Shown here piece after piece: positions 55,691 to 64,000 of a stretch of DNA of 64,000 bases (positions are counted from its first letter, which is position 1; each line of letters begins with the position of its first letter). A program made the position numbers and the translations under genes. The DNA lies in the NCBI GenBank assembly GCA_963457665.1, contig OY735209.1, positions 9,127,314-9,191,313 on the forward strand, in the 5' to 3' direction. This stretch comes from Thysanoteuthis rhombus (taxonomy: Eukaryota; Mollusca; Cephalopoda; Oegopsida; Thysanoteuthidae). The notes under the pieces were generated by a model. It had not been told where the DNA came from, did no database searches, and was given only the letters and a program-made list of their open reading frames with translations.

Positions 55691-56030
55691 ATACCAACAC
55701 GAAGTTTTGATATTGATGGACCAAAATGACCATAGAGATTCGAAGGAAAAAAGAAAAGAAAATCCTTTTTTGTATAGTGCCCAATGGGGTACTCATGCGG
55801 ACTTTCAATGTTGTAACCCCTAAAATAAGACCAAGAGCCCCTGGGCATATACACACACGCGCACACGTGTGCATACGTGCGTACACGCACACAGAGACGT
55901 AGATAAACACATGGACAGACTCAGAAACTTGAAGACAAGAGAATGTGAAACCCATTTGGCTGGTTGATCGGGCCATTTGTGGAGCTGCGGAGATTCAATA
56001 CATTCTTTATTTCTTTGCTCCTCCAGTAGA
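55691..56030. other. unassigned with CA-rich patch
   Basis: ACACGCGCACACGTGTGC-type patch near 55850-55890. Confidence 0.5.
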
Positions 56031-56031
56031 C

Positions 56032-56440
56032 TTCTATCTCTCTCTCTATCTCTATCTCTCTCTCCCTCTCCTTTTCTCTCTCTCCCTCTCCTTTTCTCTC
56101 TCTCTCTCTCTCTTTATTTCTTCTTTCATATTCTTTTTCCTCCTCCATGTATTTATTTATTCATTTTTCTTCCTACCTTTCTCCTTCATCGCCTTTCTTT
56201 CTGTCTTCTTTCTTTTTTAAAAATTTATTTCTGTCCTATCTTGTCCATTCCTTTTTATTCGTTCTTCCGTCTTTTTTTCTTTCCTTCATTCGATATCTCT
56301 CTTCCCCCTCCCCTTCGATTTCTTTCACTCACTCGTGTTTCTTTTTTTCACTTTGCCCCCCCCCCTTCCTCGCTTCTTCATTTCAAACATTCGTTCCTTC
56401 CTGTACTTCTTTCCCTTTCGTTCCCACTTTCTATAACAAT
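56032..56440. repeat. CT-rich low-complexity tract
   Basis: CT runs then mixed T/C homopolymers, including a C run at 56357-56366. The 128-181 codon Ser/Phe/Leu frames are artefacts of this composition. Confidence 0.9.
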
Positions 56441-56655
56441 CACCCACATGCACATACATACACACATATACACATGTATGTGTGTATGTGTGTGCACACG
56501 AGCACATCTAGGTATTTACTAACCTCACCCTAGTCTGGGCACAGGGCTACTTATTACGATAGCACGTGATTAGCAGGTTTATTTTTCCCCAATCTGCGCT
56601 CAACGGCATGCACACAAATTTATACACATACCTATTTACAAAGACCTCATTTGAA
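56441..56655. other. CA/GT patch and unassigned sequence
   Basis: ACATACACACATATACAC and GTGTGTATGTGTGTGC make a loose inverted pair near 56455-56495. Confidence 0.5.
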
Positions 56656-56698
56656 ACAGGTTCGATGTTGCAGGGCATCTAACAAAGATCGAACCTGT
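56656..56698. repeat. 11 bp perfect hairpin
   Basis: ACAGGTTCGAT and ATCGAACCTGT, 21-base loop. GGTTCGAT resembles a tRNA B box, but no A box is in range. Confidence 0.6.
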
Positions 56699-58840
56699 GA
56701 CACTTGCATTGGTTTGAAAGACTGGGCACAGTCATATCCGCAGGTACATCAATAAGCCAGCAGCCAAATAATGGGAAAAAAATACTCATTCTACCACATA
56801 ATCAGCATCCTTATCAATGCACTTGATCCAGTATTTACATAATTATATAAGTCAAACATTAATCAGTGAAAAACAATGCCGGATCATCTATTGTTCAGGA
56901 CCGACAGAGTTAATGAAATAATAATTCAATAATACGCCTCTGACAACACTTTTTATGCACATCTGATATCTTTAAAGATGGTCTGAAACTTCAAGTAAAC
57001 AGATATTAAATACTTATTTACCCGTACTGTCAAAAATGATGCAAACAAATCGCATGCTATATAAGTCGTTAATAGAGATTTGAATTGCGGTGAGCTTGGA
57101 GAACAGCTTTCTAAATACATTGCATTCAATTTACGCTGATAATAGACCTTATCAATGCAGTGGACTTGGGGATTAGCGTTCTGTTGACCACGAACAGATT
57201 TCTTCTTCCTTGAACGTTTGTTTTAATTAATTTCTATTATCTTATTATTCTTTAAATTCAGCATTTTATTACGTCATTAGAATATGGACAAAATTCGTTT
57301 TTACTGCGTCAATTTTGTTTCTTGGCGTGACTGGAGACATATGCACTTTGCTGATTATTATGTGTTGATGATGAGTTAAATGCAATCAATTTATATGATT
57401 GATACAGTCTATTATTATGATTGAAACAGATTTAGGTATAATGATTCATACAATTACAGTGCTTTACTTACAGAAAAAATTATGTTCTACCACTCCCAAC
57501 GTGATAAATTATACAATTTTTCTTACGCCATACAATTAATTAGAAAGGTCTGGAAAGAGTGGACTGTCCGGATTTCAGGTCATTCCACTATTGATAGCTG
57601 CATCAACGACTTGTGTTTCATAAAGTGTATTATTGTGTTCGTTCGAAGTCGAAGAATTTGGATAAAAGTTACTGGACAACAACTATGGAACTCATTATTC
57701 TTGGTCATCTTCTCAAACATGTCATAGGGACGAAGTCTTGACATGCTTTGAGCTTTGGCCACTCAGTGAACAAGGGCGAAGACTTGACCGTTATTTCAAT
57801 TTTAATGAATTCCAATAAGCCAAGTCAGTCACAAGATCATGTACACAATTTCAGTCTCTTCGGAACTCAGGATGACTGACATGAAAGTGACACCTGAAAT
57901 TGGTTTTTCAATGAATTTAGATCTACAGCTGTGAACAAAGTTAGCAGTGATGTGTCTGTCAAGACAACACCAGATTTATTTTATCTGACTGTCCATATGA
58001 AAGCTTGTATATAATCATGTCTATACATGTGTGCATAGGTAAAGTTGAATGTCTGTAGGCGGTCAGTCAACGATAGCTGGAGCAGACCCATTTGTCCTTG
58101 GCGACTGTAAGATGAGTCATTTGCACCAAAGATGAACTTACTCGAGTACATCTTACCGGCAAAGCTTAGAACAAACGCTATTTTGATGGGCTAGTGTTCC
58201 CTCTCATTTTAGTAGTCACGGGACACAGGAGTCTTATGTTGTAATTTTTTCCCCCGGGCAAAAGTATGTGCGCACTTTTGAATTCGACATAGTGAGTTAC
58301 AGTTTCTTTTCAATAAAAACTCACTGAGCTCTCTTCAGAATTCGTAATCTTTTGTACTTACTATTATCTCCTTCGTTTGTACGTGGGGGCTTGCACGAAG
58401 TTTTGAGGGGAAGTGTGTTGGCAGCTGTATTGCATAATCATTGGATTAAGTGGTAAAGGCTCTGAACAATAAGACTACCGCAATTTTGATCATCATTGTG
58501 TTTTACACATATTTGGCCTTGTACCGTAGATAATCGTGCGTCCAGCTGTGGAGTAGGGTCAGGGTTTAGAGTTTGGGTCTCCATTTCCTTGGTGGAGACA
58601 AGCGAAAAAGACAGTATTTGGAGGGTTTTTTCAAGTAAGAAAAAGAAAATGAAACTTAATATTTTTTTCTGTTTTCTGTATGTTGAAATTAGGAACGTCA
58701 GGTTTTAGCAGGGACTGACGGAAATACCCATAAAAATTGATGCTAATACACGTAGTCGCTGGAGATTTCCAACTCGAAGCAGAACCTCCCCTTGAGTCAT
58801 ATTTAAGATAAAATGTCAGTGTCTCAACTTTGGGCTAGGC
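56699..58840. other. 2.1 kb with no recognised feature
   Basis: Moderately AT-rich. The 81-codon frame at 57482-57727 was inspected and shows no known motif. This is the longest stretch without a repeat I could name. Confidence 0.45.
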
Positions 58841-59225
58841 AGGGCAGAAAAAAAGATGCTGATATGCCTGGTGTGCGCAGATCCCATCTCCAGTATAGCG
58901 CCTCCCCAGTGCACTAAAAGTCGTGGTCGAAGTTTTCCCGGACACCTTTGCGGTACAGGCCACGGGAAAAGAGTAATTATTATAAGACCCGCACGTAACC
59001 GTGGGGACACCCATATTAAATTATTTTCCCTCGTGCCATCATCTGACAAGGTAGGGCACACATTTAGGCGTATCTGGTTCCCGGTGGACCTTCTCAGAAG
59101 TAGAACCTCCCATTGTGAAAACGGGATAGTGTGTGCAGGTCCCTACATCATGCCGACCTCGCATGATACTTGCCTTCTTGGGCAATGCAGCTTGTATTTT
59201 AGACCACTACTACCGCAGTGAATTC
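58841..59225. other. GC-balanced unassigned block
   Basis: Higher GC than its surroundings. A 121-codon plus frame (58856-59221) lacks a known motif. AGCAGAACCTCCCC (58781) and AGTAGAACCTCCCA (59099), each followed downstream by GTGTGCGCAG/GTGTGTGCAG, suggest an old internal duplication of about 320 bp. A small-RNA or gene origin was considered but not supported. Confidence 0.35.
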
Positions 59226-59535
59226 GATCCACACTCGGTGGCTCACATTTGTGCTTTCATGCCAAACTTAACCAGGCTTTGTGAATACTTACCACTGAAG
59301 GTTTCAATCTAAACTATCATTTAGGCTGTTTTTTGCATTTGCCTTTGTGATTGTGATTTCGACGAATTCGGAAGGAGACTATGTAGTTATACATATCAAA
59401 CTATTTACACATTATCTTTCTTTTAAATTTTCAAATCATGATTCCCCATATAAGTTTTAATTGAGCAATCCTTCACTTTTGCAGAAGCTGTCTTCAAAGG
59501 CAAATCAGACTGTTGTTTTTCGGTAAGGAAAAATA
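59226..59535. other. no recognisable feature
   Basis: Unassigned. Confidence 0.5.
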
Positions 59536-59539
59536 GTTC

Positions 59540-59781
59540 TAGCACTCAAGAACATCAATTTCGCATTTGGAATTGGAACTTGCTTGGGAAGAACTGTGCG
59601 ACGTTGGTTCCACAAATTTTGTTCCGGAGATACGAACCTGAATAATAACCTCCGAGGACGCTCTCAATCATCTATTGATGATGAGAATTTAAGGAATGTT
59701 GTGAAAACTGATATAAGGATAACTGTTCGAGCTCTTGCTCGAAACTCGCTGATTTCTGGAACAACTGTTGGGTGTCACTGA
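59540..59781 (+). mobile_element. mariner-family transposase, N-terminal HTH fragment
   Basis: The 65-codon frame at 59584-59781 and the preceding bases give RTVRRWFHKFCSGDTNL, SSIDDENLR and ITVRALARNSLISGTTV. These match the paired helix-turn-helix of mariner transposases ('TVRRWFxKFRSGDFxLxDEPRSGRPxxxDDExL' and 'TxRELAExLxVSxTTV'). The sequence after 59781 no longer resembles mariner, so the catalytic domain is missing. In the linker, the GRP motif is changed to GRSQ. Confidence 0.8.
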
Positions 59782-59930
59782 TTATTTTTTTTAATACCAT
59801 AAGCGGCCTTTTCATGTAGGACAACTTGATACATCATCATTTCTCTTCTCTCTGATGTCCGGTGAATATACGATATACCCATAGAACTAAAAGACTGGAA
59901 TTTCAAACATTCACTCCTGTTTCAAATTTT
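59782..59930. other. no recognisable feature
   Basis: Unassigned. Confidence 0.5.
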
Positions 59931-59931
59931 G

Positions 59932-60185
59932 TTTTTGTTTTCTGTTGGGTTTTTTTTTTTGTAAATTCCCCCCCTAAAAAGGTGTTCAATTTTCAATGTA
60001 TGTTTATGCTAAATTGATCCCTTAGTTTGTGCCCGCCTGTTTTTTCCATAGTGATCAATGATCCCAAAAAGCAAGAGAAGTAGCTTATTCACTGATCACG
60101 CCTTTTTCCAAATTTTCAGTTGATCACCCCCAACACAGCCCACTGCCTGAAGTCATGACGGTGTCTATTGTGAGTCTATCTAGTT
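59932..60185 (+). mobile_element. interspersed repeat family X, copy 8
   Basis: CCCCCCTAAAAAGGTGTTCA, TTATGCTAAATTGATCCCTT, AGTGATCAATGATCCC, TTATTCACTGATCACGCCTT and CAGTTGATCACCCCCAACAC then ATGACGGTGTCTATTG. Confidence 0.8.
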
Positions 60186-60215
60186 TTTATACATACACAT
60201 CGAAGGTAGGGGGTC

Positions 60216-60528
60216 TTGCGTCCATCTTACCCAGTGGAAGTGTTGGTGACCTATCCGTTAGCAGCGCAGAAAATAGACTGGGCGAGCCGACTGAGACTGA
60301 TACGGGAAAATGATGTTTTTCCTTGGGAAAGATATGAATCTATCTTCTCTCTTCCCCCAGCTATGGCCAAATTAGTGTATGTCGAAATGAGTGACGTCAC
60401 ACCGAGCGCTACTCGCCTATAAATCGCAGATCTTGAAGAACTAGCTGAGACAGAGAAACTTATGATATGTGAAGCCCAGGCAGCGATGGCTGATGCCGTA
60501 GCCAGCATAAGGGCACTATCCTACTAAT
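60216..60528 (+). pseudogene. unrecognised coding-like segment, interrupted
   Basis: About 100 codons read in one frame with protein-like composition (acidic, Ala- and Glu-rich second half such as IADLEELAETEKLM, and AQAAMADAVASIRA near the end). It is interrupted, so it looks like a dead fragment. The source is unknown: a host gene piece or a mobile element are both possible. It begins soon after family X copy 8. No motif was recognised. Confidence 0.3.
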
Positions 60529-61437
60529 TTCTTTCTACTACCTTAGCCATGACACCAGTCAATATAGTTAGTTATCAATATATCTCAAATGATTTGTCTT
60601 CTATAGATGAGTCCACACATCTCTATTAAACGCTTCCTGGTCGGTCTGTCGGTCAGCCTGTCCCACTCATGTTAAACCACATATATAGCAAGTAAGGGAG
60701 GAATGAGAGATCATTAAAGGTGTGACATCATTAAGGCTATGGTGTAATAATCGAATGTTTGAGTTCGGTATTTTTCGTATTTCAAAAAAGCCTTTCACGA
60801 TTTTTATTGAAAATCAATACTCCCGAAATATCTCCCGACTGCAATATTTTACAAGTATGAGAATCGATTGACTCAAAGAAAATACAACTTGCTCTTGCTC
60901 TTCCTCAACCTACTACCACAACGACGGACGGTGAACGTATTGTTGAATTTATAATTCTTGTTTTAATGTATAAGCAAATAACAATTCGAGTGTCTGATGA
61001 ATGAAAACGTTTTATGATAATTTTCAATTATATAGTATGATTTATTTTTTCTTTGCAATAATAGAGTTGTTATATTTTTATCGATTCACCGTTGCCCCAT
61101 AAATGGCCTGCCCGACTAACCAGCATTGTAGGCCACAGTCGAATCACCATAGCTCTACAAATGGCTAGCCCGATCAACCAGCCATGTCTATTACAGATTT
61201 TTCTGTGTGTCCGTCTTTCTGTGTCCCCGGGCATTTCTGGTCACATTTTGGAGGCTACGACCTTGAACATTCGCTCGAGTAAACCACTAGGTATGATACA
61301 AAAATGTTTTATGTTTTTTCGACTGCATGCTTTTTCTTTAGGGAGGGGTCTCAAGAATGATTGTGGGCCAGCAATGTCCTAATCGTGTGCTGATAGTTTT
61401 TTAAAAAATAACTTAGATATTTTATGTAATTTTTTAG
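60529..61437. other. no recognisable feature
   Basis: A direct repeat of TGGCCTGCCCGACTAACCAG / TGGCTAGCCCGATCAACCAG lies at 61103-61122 and 61159-61178. Otherwise unassigned. Confidence 0.5.
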
Positions 61438-61812
61438 ACAGTTAATTCTGGTACACGTCCGGGCTACGGTGATTTAGACAGTTAATTCTGGTACACGTGT
61501 GAGCTACGGTGATTCATTTATGATTCATTTATGCGAAATACGAATATTATATTGTAATTATCATTACTATGAGAGCTCGACACACGTGAATATACACATT
61601 TTCTAAATTTATCTAACGTACAGTTTTACGACCAAATGATTTTGGTAATTTCTAGATAATCAGTCCTGGTACATGTGTGGGCTACGGTGATTCATTCATG
61701 CAAAATACGGATGTTGCATTGTAATCATTATTGCTATGAGAGCTTGACACACGTGAATATACAAATTTCTAGGTTTACCTAACGTATACTTCTACGACCA
61801 GAAGAAATTACA
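61438..61812. repeat. tandem repeat, ~190 bp units plus a 37 bp partial unit
   Basis: AGTTAATTCTGGTACACGT then CGGGCTACGGTGATT occurs at 61440 and 61477, and as AATCAGTCCTGGTACATGTG at 61660. The full units then share ATGCGAAATACGAATATT, ATTACTATGAGAGCTCGACA and CACGTGAATATACA. Confidence 0.85.
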
Positions 61813-62155
61813 CGTAGACGTAAGAGAAAATGAATGAAAAAAGGAAAAAGATGAGAAAATAAGGGTAATACCCAGAGTTAATTAGTAATTTAATTACTGG
61901 ATAATCTGATTATATCCATTTGATTGTTATTACCTTGGAAACAATTATAACTTATCGCCTCAATCATTTCAAGTAACATTGATATTAACCGAAAATTCAC
62001 GCGGATTTGCAAGTGGTCTGATAAAATGATAACTCGTTTATGTTTAGCTTAGCTTAGGCCAAATAATCTGAAATTGAGGTTAAGAAGATGGCTTTGTGTA
62101 AACCTTTTGAGGAGAGTCTAGTTGCCTTGATAATCAACATTGGAAGTTCTATTTT
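61813..62155. other. no recognisable feature
   Basis: Unassigned. Confidence 0.5.
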
Positions 62156-62157
62156 TT

Positions 62158-62270
62158 GTTGAAGCTTAGTATTAATAATTATTTATTAAACCTAAGTATT
62201 AGTAATTTTTTGTCAATGCTCAGAATTAGTAATTCTTTGTCAAAGTTTAGAATTAATAATTTTTTGGTTG
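62158..62270. repeat. 30 bp minisatellite, four units
   Basis: AAGCTTAGTATTAATAATT and three variants at 30-base spacing. Being a multiple of three, it gives a 10-residue repeat (LxISNxLxxx), but nothing else supports a gene. Confidence 0.8.
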
Positions 62271-62488
62271 AGACTGTGTTAAAGCTTAGTTGTCTAGCTT
62301 GGTATGACACTGGAAATAATGAAGTGATTTTGTGGCTCGTAACGCAGAATCCTGTCCAAATGTATTTCACAAATGCTTATATTAAAATTTTGTTTCCAAC
62401 CAAAACTTCGAATAGATCAAGTTGGGGAACTAAATGAGACTTTAAATGCCGCTTTCGACCCCGCTGCTTATTGTGGCCCCTGAAACGA
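62271..62488. other. no recognisable feature
   Basis: Unassigned. Confidence 0.5.
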
Positions 62489-62489
62489 A

Positions 62490-63200
62490 TATATCATCAT
62501 CATCATCAGTCTTTTAACGTCCGTCGTTGGACATAAACCTTCCCCAGAATCCGCCACATTTCAATATCATGGGTGTCACGGAGCCAGTATTTCCTGAATT
62601 TGTCAAGCTCACCTCTCCATCTTTTTTTTATTGGCTTCGGTTTCTCATGTGATCTCTGGGAGTCCATGTTGTGAGTCGTGATGTCCATCAGTTGTCAGCC
62701 ATTCTTGCAACATGGCCTGTCCATTGCCATTTGAGTTTTTTAAATATTTACCATGATGTCTCGGACTGTTTTCTTCCTAATATACTGAGCTGTCTTGGGA
62801 TTCCTCTATGTAAGGTTGAGCATGATTCGCCCATGTACACGTTGCATGCTTCTCAGTTTGCAGGTCTGTCTCTTGGTAAGGTTCCATGTTTCAGCTCCAT
62901 AAATGAATATTGGGAAGATGCATCGGTTGTATACTCTTCTTTTTAGGATTATTGGAATCGTCTGATTTTTGAAAGTTGAGCTTACTCTGCCGAAGGATTG
63001 CCATCCCAAAATGATTCTTCGCTTGATTTCGTCCTCTTATGAGGATCTCATGGAGATTCGTTGTCCTAGGTAGATGTTGTGGTCTACCTTGCTGAGTTTT
63101 GCACCTTCTATCTTGACAGTTATGTTCTTATTCTCAACATGATTGTTGCACATGATTTTCGTTATATGACGCTCTCTTAATCAGGGGGTCAGCTCTGACA
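62490..63200 (-). mobile_element. RTE-like LINE 3' fragment, copy 7 (longest)
   Basis: Minus-strand translation gives, from upstream to downstream, VDHNIYLGQRISM near 63075, EIKRRIILGWQSFGRVSSTF, YNRCIFPIFIYGAETWNLTK, MQRVHGRIMLNLT, a worn KTQMAMDRPCCKNG (KLKWQWAGHIARM in another frame) and ELDKFRKYWLRDTHDIEMWR then VYVQRRTLKD. These are the thumb and connection blocks that follow the reverse transcriptase in RTE-type LINEs ('YLGxxI', 'EIKRRI..GWxAFG', 'YGAETWxLTK'). The protein is broken by several stops and frameshifts. The 3' end carries GTCGTTGGACA and the TGATGATGATGATG tail. Confidence 0.85.
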
Positions 63201-64000
63201 ATAATTGGTCTATTTACAGCCATAAACATTTCCTCGTCATCGAGGTTTCCATCATTTGTGACTACACGTGAGCAGATGTGCATCGTAGCAGTATTACTGC
63301 GTAATCAGGTTTTTCTCACACTCTAGTGCGACACAAGGTAAAATAAGGTAAAAAGCATATTGTGCTCTATCAACACTTCTAGTGGGACTGGTTGCCTTGA
63401 TCATGATCATTTGAAATCTTTTCTTCTTACCAGAGCTCGTACACCGACCCCTGGCGTCAGTGGAAAATGCAGAACTATCTCAGCCCTTAGGCTTGCCCAA
63501 ATGACAACTTATTAAACTAGTCTTAATTATAAACTCTGTCGATATTGACTTTTTGTACATGAACAAGAATCTAGATCACTGACCATCCTTTCATTCTACT
63601 ACCAGAATATCAACGTTTTTGTCGATATCCACCCGAGTAAAGTCATCCAAAAGTAGGGCAGTCCCATACTAACTTTTGGTAGGTTGTTAAGGCGTGAATC
63701 GAAGAAGCATTTACCATTTAGTAACAAAGTAACATTTTTGGAGCATCCACAGCCTCAAAAAATACTGATGAGAACATGTTAGGCTGATGAGAGGTACAGG
63801 AAGCTATGGTGTAGAAGTGAGAAGAAGAGTGTGTGCCCTGCCTCTAAACATGCTCGCTGGATAACACACGCTAAACGATGTGTACACTTTTCACCTTTTC
63901 TGGTAAATGCAGAAAAATGGTGCGGAGTGAACTTTCGTTAAGCGGGGAATATCTGTATTATATCAAAGGCCTACTGGAGAAAGAAGGAAATTTCCAAAAG
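63201..64000. other. no recognisable feature
   Basis: Unassigned to the window edge. GACCCCTGGCGTCAGTGG near 63450 has a weak relative near 43895. Confidence 0.45.

Noticed and set aside
55945-56533. Overlapping frames up to 181 codons, Ser/Phe/Leu-rich
   Set aside because: Low-complexity pyrimidine DNA keeps several frames open without coding. No motif.
58850-59220. Possible snRNA (U1-like) remnant
   Set aside because: Compared with U1, U2, U4 and U6 sequence from memory on both strands; no ordered match.

Overview
This is a 64 kb stretch of repeat-rich, AT-rich animal DNA. Nothing in it looks bacterial or viral. Long (TA)n, (CT)n, (GT)n, (AAT)n and (ATCT)n microsatellites, non-LTR retrotransposon remains, Tc1/mariner and hAT-type DNA transposon remains and tRNA-derived SINEs fill the window. 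An invertebrate is the best guess, with molluscs or other lophotrochozoans as candidates, but no host gene was recognised that could fix the lineage. I found no convincing host protein-coding exon, no rRNA, no intact tRNA gene and no CRISPR array. The window reads as intergenic or intronic DNA.

Layout. 0-8 kb: a CR1/jockey-like LINE tail, a ~0.9 kb fold-back element, a tRNA-SINE, a G-rich minisatellite, compound microsatellites and a three-unit tandem repeat. 8-20 kb: a hAT-like MITE, a decayed Tc1 transposon, the first of seven 3' fragments of one RTE-like LINE family, a row of three palindromic MITEs, and an inverted repeat built around a SINE. At 18.9-19.7 kb a 145 bp direct repeat carries a hammerhead-like core. 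20-32 kb: a degenerate tandem array, further SINEs and RTE fragments, and copies of an unclassified ~420 bp interspersed repeat (family X, eight copies or partial copies in the window). 33-35.5 kb: the most informative element, a 5'-decayed LINE that ends in a restriction-like endonuclease domain and lies between (TAA)n tracts, as expected of the R4/Dong group. 37-51 kb: mariner and Tc1 fragments, two fold-backs at 42 kb, two sense copies of the RTE tail, and a putative element at 45.9-47.5 kb whose flanks are inverted copies of one repeat around an unrecognised ORF. 51-64 kb: pyrimidine-rich minisatellites, a second degenerate LINE with recognisable RT to C-terminal blocks, a mariner helix-turn-helix fragment, a 190 bp tandem repeat, and the longest RTE fragment.

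The elements do not form a pathway. They are independent insertions, some nested or adjoining, mostly 5'-truncated or internally rearranged. The best candidates for something undescribed are family X, the inverted-repeat-bounded 45.9-47.5 kb segment, the fold-backs at 1.3-2.25 and 42.0-42.4 kb, the triple MITE array, and the hammerhead-like direct repeats. Boundaries given for repeats are approximate because they were read by eye.
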